The translations under genes were made by a program, and so were the position numbers. Below are positions 50,059 through 58,753 of a DNA stretch of 64,000 bases, piece after piece (within the stretch, counting starts at the first letter, position 1; the number at the start of each line of letters is the position of its first letter). Source of the stretch: Sporosarcina sp. PTS2304 (GTDB lineage: Bacteria; Bacillota; Bacilli; Bacillales_A; Planococcaceae); the NCBI RefSeq assembly GCF_003351785.1, contig NZ_CP031230.1, positions 496,001-560,000 on the forward strand, in the 5' to 3' direction. Below the pieces are notes generated by a model. The model saw nothing but the letters and a program-made list of their open reading frames with translations. It made no database searches and had not been told where the DNA came from.

Positions 50059-51705
50059 ATGAGTACAATTAATGGATTACAATTTGCGAAGATGGTGGAA
50101 ATGGGATCACACCATCTTCATCAAAATGCAGATTATGTAGATTCTTTAAATGTTTTCCCGGTGCCGGATGGTGACACGGGAACAAATATGAATTTGTCTA
50201 TGACGTCGGGTGCGAAAGAAACAGCACTCCATGCGCAAGATCATATCGGATTGACTGCGCAAGCATTTTCTAAAGGATTATTGATGGGTGCGCGTGGCAA
50301 TTCGGGTGTTATATTGTCTCAGTTGTTCCGTGGATTCAGTAAGCACATTGAGAACGAATCACAAGTAACTGTTCAACAATTTGCGGAAGCGCTTCAGTAC
50401 GGTGTAGAGACTGCGTATAAAGCTGTAATGAAGCCTGTAGAAGGCACGATTTTAACAGTTGCAAAAGAGGCTGCAGCGGCAGCGGTTGCGCATGTTGAAA
50501 AAGTAGATAATCACACCGATTTGATGGAAGTTATTGTCGAGGAAGCTCAAGCTTCTTTAAAAAGAACACCTGATTTATTGCCTGTCTTAAAAGAGGTCGG
50601 AGTAGTCGACAGCGGGGGGCAAGGTCTCGTGTATGTCTATGAAGGATTTTTGGCCTGTTTAAAAGGTGAGGATCTTCCAGAAAAGACTATTATGCATTCA
50701 ATAGATGACTTAATCAATACAGAACACCATCGCAGTGTGCAGGGCTTTATGAATACAGAAGATATTGTATTTGGCTATTGTACGGAATTCATGGTGAAAT
50801 TAGAGTCGGATAAGCTTCTCAATACACCATTCGATGAAGAGAAATTCCGCCAAGATTTAAGTGAACTCGGGGATTCATTGCTCGTCATCTCAGATGAAGA
50901 AGTGGTGAAAGTACATATTCACACGGAAGAACCAGGAGATGCGTTGTCGTACGGTCAGAAATACGGGGCATTGACTAAAATGAAGATCGAAAATATGCGT
51001 GAGCAACATAGCGAAATTATAGATCGAGCATCTACTGTCCCTGAGCAACATAAGTATGCAATTGTTACGGTTTCCATGGGATCTGGTATTGCAGAGCTTC
51101 TTAAGAGTATTGGGGCTTCAGCAGTCATTGAGGGCGGTCAGACGATGAATCCGTCTACTGAAGATATTGTAAACGCTATACAGCAGATAGGTGCAGAAAA
51201 AGTATTGATCTTGCCGAATAATAAAAATATCATTATGGCGGCAGAGCAAGCGGCAGAAGTTTTAGCGATTGAAGCGATGGTTGTGCCAACGAAGTCTGTG
51301 CCTGAAGGGTTGGCTGCGATACTTGCATTTAATCCAGAGGCAACTGTTGAAAAAAATGCGCAAGCTATGTCTGAGGCTGCTTCTTCTATAAAAACTGGAC
51401 AAGTCACGAATGCGGTTAGAGATACGTCAATTGACGGAGTAGCTATTCGTAAAGATGATTTTATGGGAATTGCAGAAGGGAAAATTACGAGTTCTGAACC
51501 GTCCTTAGAAGCAGTTACGAAAAAACTATTATCTTCTATGATTACTGATGACGATGAAATCGTAACGATTATCTATGGAGAAGACGTATCAGAAGATGAT
51601 GCACATGAAATAAGCACGTACGTTGAACAACAGTTTGATCATGTGGATGTAGAATTGTACGCTGGAAAACAACCGCTGTACCCATACATTCTTTCTGTTG
51701 AATAA
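50059..51705 (+). CDS. fakA: Fatty acid kinase, ATP-binding subunit FakA (YloV, DhaL-like)
   Basis: FakA phosphorylates fatty acids held by FakB proteins, so that exogenous fatty acids can enter phospholipids through PlsX/PlsY. The 548-residue protein has an N-terminal DhaL kinase domain: NVFPVPDGDTGTNM (ATP and magnesium, near residue 32), LLMGARGNSGVILSQ, and VDSGGQG. A middle domain and a C-terminal EDD/DegV-related part follow. The start has a GAAGGAGG ribosome site. The genes fapR and plsX lie about 2.5 kb downstream, so lipid genes cluster here. The sdaAB-sdaAA pair that follows in B. subtilis is absent. Confidence 0.92.
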   Translation: MSTINGLQFAKMVEMGSHHLHQNADYVDSLNVFPVPDGDTGTNMNLSMTSGAKETALHAQDHIGLTAQAFSKGLLMGARGNSGVILSQLFRGFSKHIENESQVTVQQFAEALQYGVETAYKAVMKPVEGTILTVAKEAAAAAVAHVEKVDNHTDLMEVIVEEAQASLKRTPDLLPVLKEVGVVDSGGQGLVYVYEGFLACLKGEDLPEKTIMHSIDDLINTEHHRSVQGFMNTEDIVFGYCTEFMVKLESDKLLNTPFDEEKFRQDLSELGDSLLVISDEEVVKVHIHTEEPGDALSYGQKYGALTKMKIENMREQHSEIIDRASTVPEQHKYAIVTVSMGSGIAELLKSIGASAVIEGGQTMNPSTEDIVNAIQQIGAEKVLILPNNKNIIMAAEQAAEVLAIEAMVVPTKSVPEGLAAILAFNPEATVEKNAQAMSEAASSIKTGQVTNAVRDTSIDGVAIRKDDFMGIAEGKITSSEPSLEAVTKKLLSSMITDDDEIVTIIYGEDVSEDDAHEISTYVEQQFDHVDVELYAGKQPLYPYILSVE

Positions 51706-51715
51706 TTATAGTTGT

Positions 51716-51749
51716 ATCCTCCTGTCTACAATAAGCAGGGGGATTTTTA
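51716..51749 (+). terminator. Rho-independent terminator after fakA
   Basis: ATCCTCCTG pairs with CAGGGGGAT around an 11-nt loop and is followed by TTTT. Confidence 0.8.
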
Positions 51750-51838
51750 TATGGGAAATGTTTACATGCGCTTCGTTTTCATGACAATGTTTTCAACTAT
51801 ATGCCCAAGCAATATTGATAGTGGTTTGTGAATGTCCA

Positions 51839-52044
51839 CAAGCCTATTGATTATTCAAAGAAAGGAATTTAGATTTGGAAATGAGGTGCTTTTGACAAGT
51901 AATTGTAGATATAGCGTATCGTCTCGAAGCGCAAGCCGCAAGACACTCTAAGTCCGCTTCACTCCATTCAGTTGTCATAGTCAAAATTGCTTTTAAATAA
52001 ACAAATGAGAGAATTGTATATAATATGGTTAATCAATAGGCTTG
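51839..52044. mobile_element. Possible MITE-like element with 15-bp terminal inverted repeats
   Basis: CAAGCCTATTGATTA (51839-51853) and TAATCAATAGGCTTG (52030-52044) are exact inverted repeats bounding 206 bp without a gene. The inside holds an inverted copy of the dispersed repeat seen at 11324-11381. No clear target-site duplication is seen, and no transposase is present, so mobility is only suggested. Confidence 0.45.
51913..51969 (-). repeat. Dispersed repeat, copy B (inverted copy of 11324-11381)
   Basis: On the minus strand this reads GACTTAGAGTGTCTTGCGG and on into the word also found at 11354-11380, with few differences over 57 bp. It sits within the inverted-repeat-bounded element before recG. 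Confidence 0.7.
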
Positions 52045-52076
52045 GAATATTACATTTTTATTTTTATGCTTTTTCA

Positions 52077-52085
52077 TGGTAAACT
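52077..52085 (+). promoter_or_regulatory. Possible extended -10 promoter of recG
   Basis: TGGTAAACT matches an extended -10 element, 50 bp before recG; the same nonamer precedes lspA. The -35 region is not recognisable. Confidence 0.35.
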
Positions 52086-52135
52086 TTACATAAGAACATT
52101 CGTTTTCCATAGTAAAAGGAAAGGAGGAGTTTGAG

Positions 52136-54175
52136 ATGGAAAATATATTAAGCAATAGTGTTGGAACAGTTAAAGGAGTCGGTAAAACGACGACAGAACA
52201 ATTTGAAAAGTTAGGAATTGTAACGATAGAAGACTTGCTGTATACATTCCCATACCGTCATGAAGATTTTAGAATGAGAGATTTAACAGAAACCCCGCAT
52301 AATGAACGTGTCACTGTAGAAGGTCGAGTGGAATCACAACCTGCCGTCTTTTATTCCGGGAAAAACCGCTCTCGTATGCAAGTGCGGTTATTGGTTGGAC
52401 ATCACTTAGTTAAAGCAGTTTTTTTCAATCAACATTATTTGAAAGATCGATTACTACCTGGGATGCTTATTAATGTGTCGGGCACTTGGGATCGGGGACG
52501 GCAAGCTATTACAGTAAATCGTTTGCATACTGGAGAACAAGTGGATTTTGAGCCTGTCTATAGCCTAAAAGGTGCGATGCATCAAAAAACATTCAGACGG
52601 TATATGCGCAATGCATTAGATATGGCAGCGAGTGAAATCCAGGAGACGCTTCCACCGGCAATGCTTGATGAGTATAGACTACCAACAATAGGCGACGCGC
52701 TGGAAATGATTCATTTCCCTACGAGCCTCGAAGACGTTACGCAAGCTAGGCGTCGATTCGTCTATGAAGAATTGCTGTTTTTTCAATTGAAAATTCAAGG
52801 TATGAAAAAAGTTCGGAAAGAACAAGAACACGGTATTATCATTCAATATGACTTGGGATTGTTGAAACAGTTTATTGCTTCTCTGCCATTTGAACTCACC
52901 AACGCACAAAAAAGAGTAGTAAATGAGTTATGTGCTGAATTAAAATCTCCTCTTCGAATGAATCGATTATTGCAAGGAGATGTTGGATCTGGCAAGACTG
53001 CTGTGGCGGCGACGGCGCTATATGCAGCCGTGACGGCAGGTTTTCAAGGAGCGTTAATGGCGCCAACTGAGATTTTGGCTGAGCAACATGCAGAACTTTT
53101 GGCAGACTGGTTTGAACCTTTTAGTGTCACCGTTGCGTTTTTGGCGGGTTCCACAAAAGCGAAAGCGCGAAGAGAACTTCTAGAAAGACTGGAGCGAGGA
53201 GATGTTGATATTTTAATCGGCACCCATGCGCTCATTCAACCGGATGTTCAATTCCATAAACTCGGGTTTGTTGTGACAGACGAGCAACATCGCTTCGGTG
53301 TAGAGCAACGTCGTGTACTTCGTGATAAAGGATTACGTCCAGATGTACTCTTTATGACAGCGACTCCGATTCCGCGAACACTTGCCATTACTGTTTTTGG
53401 GGAAATGGATGTGTCTATTCTGGATGAATTGCCAGCAGGAAGAAAAGAAATTGAAACGCATTGGCTAAAAGAGGAATCTGTTCTTCCTGTCTTACAAAAG
53501 ATGGAGAAAGAATTACGTGCAGGAAGGCAAGCGTATGTGATTTGTCCATTGATCGAAGAGTCGGACACGTTAGACGTCCAAAATGCAGTAGAAGTCCATG
53601 CAGAGCTCAGCAATTACTTTGCAGGTCGCTTTACGGTAGGTCTAATGCATGGTCGGTTACCTTCTGCTGAAAAAGAACAAGTGATGCGCTCGTTTAGTGA
53701 TGGAGAGCTGAATATTTTAGTTTCAACGACAGTTGTTGAAGTAGGAGTCAATGTACCAAATGCTACTTTTATGTTAATTTACGATGCAACGAGATTTGGC
53801 TTAGCTCAATTACACCAATTACGGGGCCGGGTAGGTCGAGGGTCTGATCAATCATACTGCGTGTTGCTAGCAGATCCAAAGTCTGAAGAAGGCAAAATGC
53901 GTATGCAATCGATGACTGAAACAAACGATGGATTTATTTTAGCTGAAAAAGATTTAGAACTTCGTGGAGCAGGCGATATTTTCGGCAAGCGCCAAAGTGG
54001 TATGCCTGAATTTAAAGTAGCGGACTTAGTACATGATATAAAGGCACTAACAACAGCGCGTGATGATGCTGAAAAATTATTGAATTCCACACAATTTTGG
54101 AATGGTAAAGAATATGCCATACTGCGAAGTCGACTTGAACAGTCTGGCGCGCTGGCTGATAAAAGGATCGACTAA
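52136..54175 (+). CDS. recG: ATP-dependent DNA helicase RecG
   Basis: RecG remodels stalled forks and branch-migrates recombination intermediates. The 679-residue protein has the N-terminal wedge/OB domain (VTVEGRVESQPAVFYSGK in part, about 60-155) and helicase motifs: GDVGSGKTAVA near 281, DEQHRFGVEQR near 382, FMTATPIPRTL, and LHQLRGRVGRG. The length is the usual one. A strong AAAGGAGGAG ribosome site precedes the ATG. Confidence 0.97.
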   Translation: MENILSNSVGTVKGVGKTTTEQFEKLGIVTIEDLLYTFPYRHEDFRMRDLTETPHNERVTVEGRVESQPAVFYSGKNRSRMQVRLLVGHHLVKAVFFNQHYLKDRLLPGMLINVSGTWDRGRQAITVNRLHTGEQVDFEPVYSLKGAMHQKTFRRYMRNALDMAASEIQETLPPAMLDEYRLPTIGDALEMIHFPTSLEDVTQARRRFVYEELLFFQLKIQGMKKVRKEQEHGIIIQYDLGLLKQFIASLPFELTNAQKRVVNELCAELKSPLRMNRLLQGDVGSGKTAVAATALYAAVTAGFQGALMAPTEILAEQHAELLADWFEPFSVTVAFLAGSTKAKARRELLERLERGDVDILIGTHALIQPDVQFHKLGFVVTDEQHRFGVEQRRVLRDKGLRPDVLFMTATPIPRTLAITVFGEMDVSILDELPAGRKEIETHWLKEESVLPVLQKMEKELRAGRQAYVICPLIEESDTLDVQNAVEVHAELSNYFAGRFTVGLMHGRLPSAEKEQVMRSFSDGELNILVSTTVVEVGVNVPNATFMLIYDATRFGLAQLHQLRGRVGRGSDQSYCVLLADPKSEEGKMRMQSMTETNDGFILAEKDLELRGAGDIFGKRQSGMPEFKVADLVHDIKALTTARDDAEKLLNSTQFWNGKEYAILRSRLEQSGALADKRID

Positions 54176-54215
54176 CTGGATCACTAGAAGCTTTCACAGG
54201 AAACTCGTTAACCTC

Positions 54216-54244
54216 TTGCAATCTCATTTAGCTCTTTATATACT
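54216..54244 (+). promoter_or_regulatory. SigA promoter of the fapR operon
   Basis: TTGCAA (54216-54221) and TATACT (54239-54244) have a 17-bp spacer and lie 41 bp before the fapR start. Confidence 0.7.
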
Positions 54245-54267
54245 AAGTATTATGACCAAGTGCTAAT
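54242..54267 (+). promoter_or_regulatory. Candidate FapR operator
   Basis: On the minus strand the stretch starts ATTAGCACTTGGTCATAAT and ends ACTTAGT, which resembles the FapR box (ATTAGTACC-type half and an inverted TAAT-type half). It overlaps the end of the -10 box and the expected transcription start, where FapR sites lie in Bacillus and Staphylococcus. The match is imperfect. Confidence 0.5.
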
Positions 54268-54284
54268 CTGAAGGAGTGTGGCGA

Positions 54285-54857
54285 GTGAAAATTCCTAAGA
54301 AGGAAAGGCAACGGCTACTGATCAGCTTGCTTGAGCAAGATCCTTTTTTAACGGATGAAGACATTGCCGCTCATTTTTCAGTGAGTGTTCAAACAGTCAG
54401 GCTGGACCGATTGGAATGTCGAATTCCTGAACTACGTGAGAGGTTAAAAACGGTAGCTTCCCAACATATGCAAAAAACTGTAAAATCGCTACAAACAGAA
54501 GAAATATTTGGCGAAATTATAGAGGTAGAACTTGATGATAAAGCGTTGTCGATATTTGATGTCACAAGTGATCATGTATTTAAGCGCAACGGTATAGCGC
54601 GCGGCCATCATTTATTTGCTCAGGCTAATTCTCTAGCTGTTGCAGTTCTAGATGATGATCTAGCCTTGACAGTTCGTTCAACGTTACATTTTGAGAGACC
54701 TGTTCGAGCTGGAGATCGTGTAATAGCACGGGCGATTGTGCGGCGGGACACGCTAAAAAATAAAAGTACGATAGTGGATGTCATCTCCAAAGTGGAAAAT
54801 GAAACCGTGTTTTCTGGAGAGTTTTTGATGTATCGTACGACAAAAAAAGGCAGGTAG
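54285..54857 (+). CDS. fapR: Fatty acid and phospholipid biosynthesis repressor FapR
   Basis: FapR represses lipid-synthesis genes and is released by malonyl-CoA or malonyl-ACP. The 190-residue protein has an N-terminal DeoR-type helix-turn-helix ([21 protein letters not shown]) written here in blocks, a linker helix, and a hot-dog domain with [18 protein letters not shown]. The start is GTG 54285 with an AAGGAG ribosome site 8 bp upstream; the in-frame GTG at 54276 overlaps that site. A candidate FapR box upstream suggests autoregulation. Confidence 0.95.
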   Translation: MKIPKKERQRLLISLLEQDPFLTDEDIAAHFSVSVQTVRLDRLECRIPELRERLKTVASQHMQKTVKSLQTEEIFGEIIEVELDDKALSIFDVTSDHVFKRNGIARGHHLFAQANSLAVAVLDDDLALTVRSTLHFERPVRAGDRVIARAIVRRDTLKNKSTIVDVISKVENETVFSGEFLMYRTTKKGR

Positions 54858-54862
54858 TGAAG

Positions 54863-55855
54863 ATGATTATTGCAGTAGACGCAATGGGTGGAGACAACGC
54901 ACCTGGTGAAATTATTAAAGGTGCATTACAAAGTTTGCATGCATTTGATGACGTGACAATACATATATTCGGTGATGAAGACAAAATGGCTCCATATTTA
55001 GAAAAGCATCCACGCCTGCAAGTTGTACATTGTTCTGAGGTTATTGAACCTGACGACGAACCAGTACGTGCGATCCGTAAAAAGAAAGACGCTTCTATGG
55101 TTCGTATGTCTCAAGCTTTAAAAGATGGGAAAGCAGAGGCTTGCGTGTCGGCTGGAAATACGGGCGCTTTAATGTCGGCAGGTCTATTTATCGTCGGCCG
55201 TTTGGAAGGTATTCAAAGACCGGCACTCGCTCCTACATTACCGACCATTGATGGTAGCGGCTTCGTCTTGCTAGACGTTGGGGCGAATTCAGACAGTAAG
55301 CCGGCACAGTTAGCGCAATTTGCTATTATGGGCAGCGTCTATGCAGAAAAAGTACGTGGTATTGAAAACCCACGTGTTGGTTTGTTGAATATTGGTACCG
55401 AAGAAGGTAAAGGAAATGAGTTAACAAAAGCGGCATATGAAGAATTGCAGCGTGCGCCTGTTCATTTTATCGGGAATGTGGAATCACGCGACTTATTAAA
55501 TGGTGTAGCTGATGTTGTAGTGACAGATGGCTTTACAGGAAATATGGTGCTGAAAACGATTGAAGGAACCGCATTAAATGTATTTACGATGATCAAAGAC
55601 GTATTTATGTCATCTCTGAAAACAAAAATCGCGGCAGGTCTTGTAAAAGATGATTTAAAAGGTTTGAAGAAGAAGATGGATTACTCGGAGTATGGCGGAG
55701 CGGGTTTATTCGGCTTAAACTATCCGGTTATTAAAGCGCATGGCTCTTCAAACGCTAACGCCCTTTTTAATGCGGTGCGGCAAGCAAGAACCATGGTACA
55801 ATATCGGGTATGCGAAACGATCAAAGAAACGATAAGAGAGGAAGAGGAATCTTGA
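54863..55855 (+). CDS. plsX: Phosphate acyltransferase PlsX
   Basis: PlsX makes acyl phosphate from acyl-ACP, the donor for PlsY in phosphatidic acid synthesis. The 330-residue protein shows [14 protein letters not shown] at the start, [11 protein letters not shown] near 94, [12 protein letters not shown] near 133, and [21 protein letters not shown] in blocks near 215. ATG 54863 is chosen over GTG 54857 because its spacing from GGCAGG is better. The end overlaps fabD. Confidence 0.95.
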   Translation: MIIAVDAMGGDNAPGEIIKGALQSLHAFDDVTIHIFGDEDKMAPYLEKHPRLQVVHCSEVIEPDDEPVRAIRKKKDASMVRMSQALKDGKAEACVSAGNTGALMSAGLFIVGRLEGIQRPALAPTLPTIDGSGFVLLDVGANSDSKPAQLAQFAIMGSVYAEKVRGIENPRVGLLNIGTEEGKGNELTKAAYEELQRAPVHFIGNVESRDLLNGVADVVVTDGFTGNMVLKTIEGTALNVFTMIKDVFMSSLKTKIAAGLVKDDLKGLKKKMDYSEYGGAGLFGLNYPVIKAHGSSNANALFNAVRQARTMVQYRVCETIKETIREEEES

Positions 55856-56796
55856 GTAAACTAGCATTTGTTTTCCCGGGACAAGGCTCGCAAGCTATAG
55901 GGATGGGGAAAGAGTTCGCAATGAGTGACGATGCATGTAAACAATTCATGCAAAAAGCAGACAAGGCATTAGGTTTTGAGCTTAGTCAATTGATGCTTGA
56001 GGGTCCTCAAGACGAGTTGACTGTAACGTATAACGCACAGCCGGCGCTATTAACAGTTGGTGCTATGATTGCAGCTCGATTGGAGTCGGAAGGAATAGTT
56101 CCAGATTATTCAGCAGGACATAGTCTTGGAGAGTACACGGCGCTCGTGGAGTCTAAAGTACTTTCTTTTGAAGATGCGGTCGTTGCCGTTCATAAAAGAG
56201 GTCTTTATATGAACGAAGCGGTACCGTCAGGCAAGGGAGCTATGGCTGCTATTTTAGGTATGGATCGGGATGTTCTTGAATCTATCACACAAAATATTAC
56301 TGAATCTGGAGATCCTGTTCAGCCAGCCAACTTGAATTGCCCGGGACAAATTGTCATATCAGGGGCAAAAGCAGGAGTCGATAAAGCATGTGTGGCACTA
56401 AAAGAAGCAGGTGCCAAACGTGCACTTCCTCTAAATGTCAGCGGACCATTTCACTCCGTCTTAATGGAACCGGCTGCCGGCGAATTAGAAAAGACATTAG
56501 CTGATATTGAAATGACAGATGCAAGTATACCAGTGATCGCAAACGTGACGGCAGATGTCGTGACAGACCAACAAGAAATTAAAAAATTGCTTGTCGAACA
56601 GCTGTACTCTCCTGTACGTTGGGAAGAATCTGTAGAAAAACTTCTAGAACTGGGTGTGACGCGCTTTGTAGAATGTGGACCTGGAAAAGTATTGAGTGGT
56701 CTTATTCGTAAAATTGACCGTACAGCTACAGTGTATCCGGTATACGATGAGGAGTCATTACAAAAGTTGCTAGAGGAAGCGAAGGAGTGGTCATGA
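55852..56796 (+). CDS. fabD: Malonyl-CoA-acyl carrier protein transacylase
   Basis: FabD loads malonyl groups onto ACP. The 314-residue protein has the start FVFPGQGSQ, the catalytic Ser91 in [11 protein letters not shown] and the catalytic His201 in [18 protein letters not shown] follows near the end. The TTG start has a GAGGAAGAGGA ribosome site, and its frame shares TTGA with the plsX stop. A longer frame starting inside plsX is not preferred. Confidence 0.97.
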   Translation: MSKLAFVFPGQGSQAIGMGKEFAMSDDACKQFMQKADKALGFELSQLMLEGPQDELTVTYNAQPALLTVGAMIAARLESEGIVPDYSAGHSLGEYTALVESKVLSFEDAVVAVHKRGLYMNEAVPSGKGAMAAILGMDRDVLESITQNITESGDPVQPANLNCPGQIVISGAKAGVDKACVALKEAGAKRALPLNVSGPFHSVLMEPAAGELEKTLADIEMTDASIPVIANVTADVVTDQQEIKKLLVEQLYSPVRWEESVEKLLELGVTRFVECGPGKVLSGLIRKIDRTATVYPVYDEESLQKLLEEAKEWS

Positions 56797-57542
56797 TGGG
56801 AAGATTCGATGGAAAAACAGCAGTAGTAACAGGCGCGTCTAGAGGAATCGGTCGATCTATTGCTCTACTTTTAGCATCTGAAGGAGCGAAAGTAGTCGTA
56901 AATTACAGTGGCAGTCAGGCAAAAGCTGAAGAAGTAGTGCAAGAAATTCAAACGACTGGCGGAGAGGCGTTCGTATTTCAGGCAAATGTATCCGACGCTG
57001 ATCAAGTAAAAGCGATGATGGATGAAACAGTTAAACAATTTGGTTCAATTGATTTTTTAATTAATAATGCAGGAATTACACGGGACAACTTGTTAATGCG
57101 TATGAAAGAAGATGAGTGGGATGATGTACTGTCCATTAATCTAAAAGGTGTATTTCTTTGTACAAAAGCAGTTACTCGTCAAATGATGCGACAACGCTCA
57201 GGAAGAATCGTTAATTTAACGTCGGTAGTAGGTTCAGTTGGAAATGCGGGACAGGCAAACTACGTTGCAGCAAAAGCAGGTGTTCTTGGGTTGACGAAAA
57301 CAACAGCGAAGGAATTAGCGGCACGTAATATTTTAGTCAATGCCGTTGCTCCAGGATTTATTGCGACAGATATGACAGATGCACTAGGTGAAGAAACTAA
57401 AAAACAATTGCTATCGACTATACCTCTAGGAACTTTAGGCAGTGCAGAGGATGTTGCTGGGGCTGTAGCGTTTCTTCTTTCTGACGAAGCAAAGTATATT
57501 ACCGGTCAAACTATTCATGTAAACGGCGGAATGGCGATGTAA
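56793..57542 (+). CDS. fabG: 3-oxoacyl-ACP reductase
   Basis: FabG performs the first reduction step in fatty acid elongation. The 249-residue short-chain dehydrogenase has the NADPH motif [19 protein letters not shown], the catalytic YVAAK (Tyr157, Lys161) and PGFIATDMT. It overlaps the fabD stop (ATGA); AAGGAG is the ribosome site. ATG 56796 is an equally possible start. Confidence 0.97.
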   Translation: MMGRFDGKTAVVTGASRGIGRSIALLLASEGAKVVVNYSGSQAKAEEVVQEIQTTGGEAFVFQANVSDADQVKAMMDETVKQFGSIDFLINNAGITRDNLLMRMKEDEWDDVLSINLKGVFLCTKAVTRQMMRQRSGRIVNLTSVVGSVGNAGQANYVAAKAGVLGLTKTTAKELAARNILVNAVAPGFIATDMTDALGEETKKQLLSTIPLGTLGSAEDVAGAVAFLLSDEAKYITGQTIHVNGGMAM

Positions 57543-57575
57543 ATGAATTTCTTCTGAACAAGTATCATTCTAAGG

Positions 57576-57605
57576 TTGCACAATGAGGAGTGGAACCTCT
57601 ATAAT
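57576..57605 (+). promoter_or_regulatory. Probable SigA promoter of acpP
   Basis: TTGCAC (57576-57581) and a perfect TATAAT (57600-57605) are 18 bp apart, between fabG and acpP. Confidence 0.65.
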
Positions 57606-57633
57606 TCAGTAGTAGCCTTGAGAGGAGGTGACT

Positions 57634-57876
57634 ATGTTGTCAACAGTACTTGAGCGTGTAACTAAAGTAGTTGTCGACCGTCTAGGTGTCGATGAAAGCG
57701 AAGTAAAACCTGAAGCTTCTTTCCGTGAGGATCTCGGAGCTGATTCACTAGATGTAGTAGAACTTGTTATGGAATTTGAAGATGAGTTCGAAACAGAGAT
57801 TTCTGATGATGATGCAGAAAAAATTGCAACTGTCGGAGATGCAGTAACATACATTACAGAAAAAGTTGGCGAATAA
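57634..57876 (+). CDS. acpP: Acyl carrier protein
   Basis: ACP carries growing acyl chains on a phosphopantetheine arm. The 80-residue acidic protein has the attachment motif [10 protein letters not shown] with Ser38. ATG 57634 follows a full GAGGAGGTGA ribosome site; an in-frame GTG at 57628 lies within that site. It has its own promoter and terminator, as expected for a highly expressed gene. Confidence 0.97.
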   Translation: MLSTVLERVTKVVVDRLGVDESEVKPEASFREDLGADSLDVVELVMEFEDEFETEISDDDAEKIATVGDAVTYITEKVGE

Positions 57877-57886
57877 CCTTTTTGGT

Positions 57887-57930
57887 GAGACTCTTTCTCC
57901 TTTCGTCTGAAAGGTAGAAAGCGTCTCTTT
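57887..57930 (+). terminator. Rho-independent terminator after acpP
   Basis: GAGACTCTTTCT pairs with AGAAAGCGTCTC, with inner CCTTTC/GAAAGG pairing, and T-rich sequence follows. Confidence 0.75.
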
Positions 57931-57983
57931 TCGCTTTATAGTGAATGGTAAACACAGATTACAGATGAGAGGCAGAATTGTTT

Positions 57984-58751
57984 ATGAAAAATAAAAAACC
58001 TACTAGAGAAAGTTCAAGTTTTGCTACGTTACCACCTGTTGTTCGGGAAAAATTTAAAGCTCTTCAGCAACAATTAGGCGTGCGATTTCATAACGAAAAC
58101 TTATTATTCAACGCATTTACACATTCTTCCTATGTTAACGAACACCGTCGGAAGAAGTTTTCAGACAACGAACGACTAGAATTCCTCGGGGATGCTGTTT
58201 TAGAGTTAGGTGTATCAAAATTTTTATTCCGTACAGAGCCTTCAAAGAGTGAAGGAGAACTAACAAAACTTAGAGCCGCCATCGTCTGTGAGCCTTCTCT
58301 TGTAAAGTTTTCCAATGAATTGAACTTTGGAAACTACATTCTCCTGGGAAAAGGTGAAGAATTAACAGGTGGCAGAATGCGTCCGGCATTACTAGCTGAC
58401 GTTTTTGAAGCTTATATTGGTGCGCTCTATCTAGATCAAGGGATGGAAGTAGTCGAAGAGTTTCTAAACCGAATCGTTTTTCCGAAAATCAGTATCGGTG
58501 CTTTTTCGCATGTGACAGATTATAAAAGCCGCTTGCAAGAATTAGTGCAACAGAAGAATAATGGACCTCTTCAATACGAAGTGATTGAAGAAAAAGGTCC
58601 TGCACATGCGAAAAAGTTTGTTACCGTAGTTAATCTCAATGATCAGCCACTCGGTAAAGGAATTGGAAAGTCTAAAAAAGAAGCCGAACAGGAAGCTGCG
58701 CGTCAAGCGATTGAACAGTTACAAGCGCAGACAACTGAAGGGGAGAATTAA
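57984..58751 (+). CDS. rnc: Ribonuclease III
   Basis: RNase III cuts double-stranded RNA in rRNA processing and turnover. The 255-residue protein has the catalytic signature [16 protein letters not shown] near residue 58, the second acidic cluster [16 protein letters not shown] near 130, and a C-terminal double-stranded RNA-binding domain (about 180-250, [14 protein letters not shown]). ATG 57984 is preferred over TTG 57978; the ribosome site GAGAGGC is moderate. Confidence 0.96.
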   Translation: MKNKKPTRESSSFATLPPVVREKFKALQQQLGVRFHNENLLFNAFTHSSYVNEHRRKKFSDNERLEFLGDAVLELGVSKFLFRTEPSKSEGELTKLRAAIVCEPSLVKFSNELNFGNYILLGKGEELTGGRMRPALLADVFEAYIGALYLDQGMEVVEEFLNRIVFPKISIGAFSHVTDYKSRLQELVQQKNNGPLQYEVIEEKGPAHAKKFVTVVNLNDQPLGKGIGKSKKEAEQEAARQAIEQLQAQTTEGEN

Positions 58752-58753
58752 TT

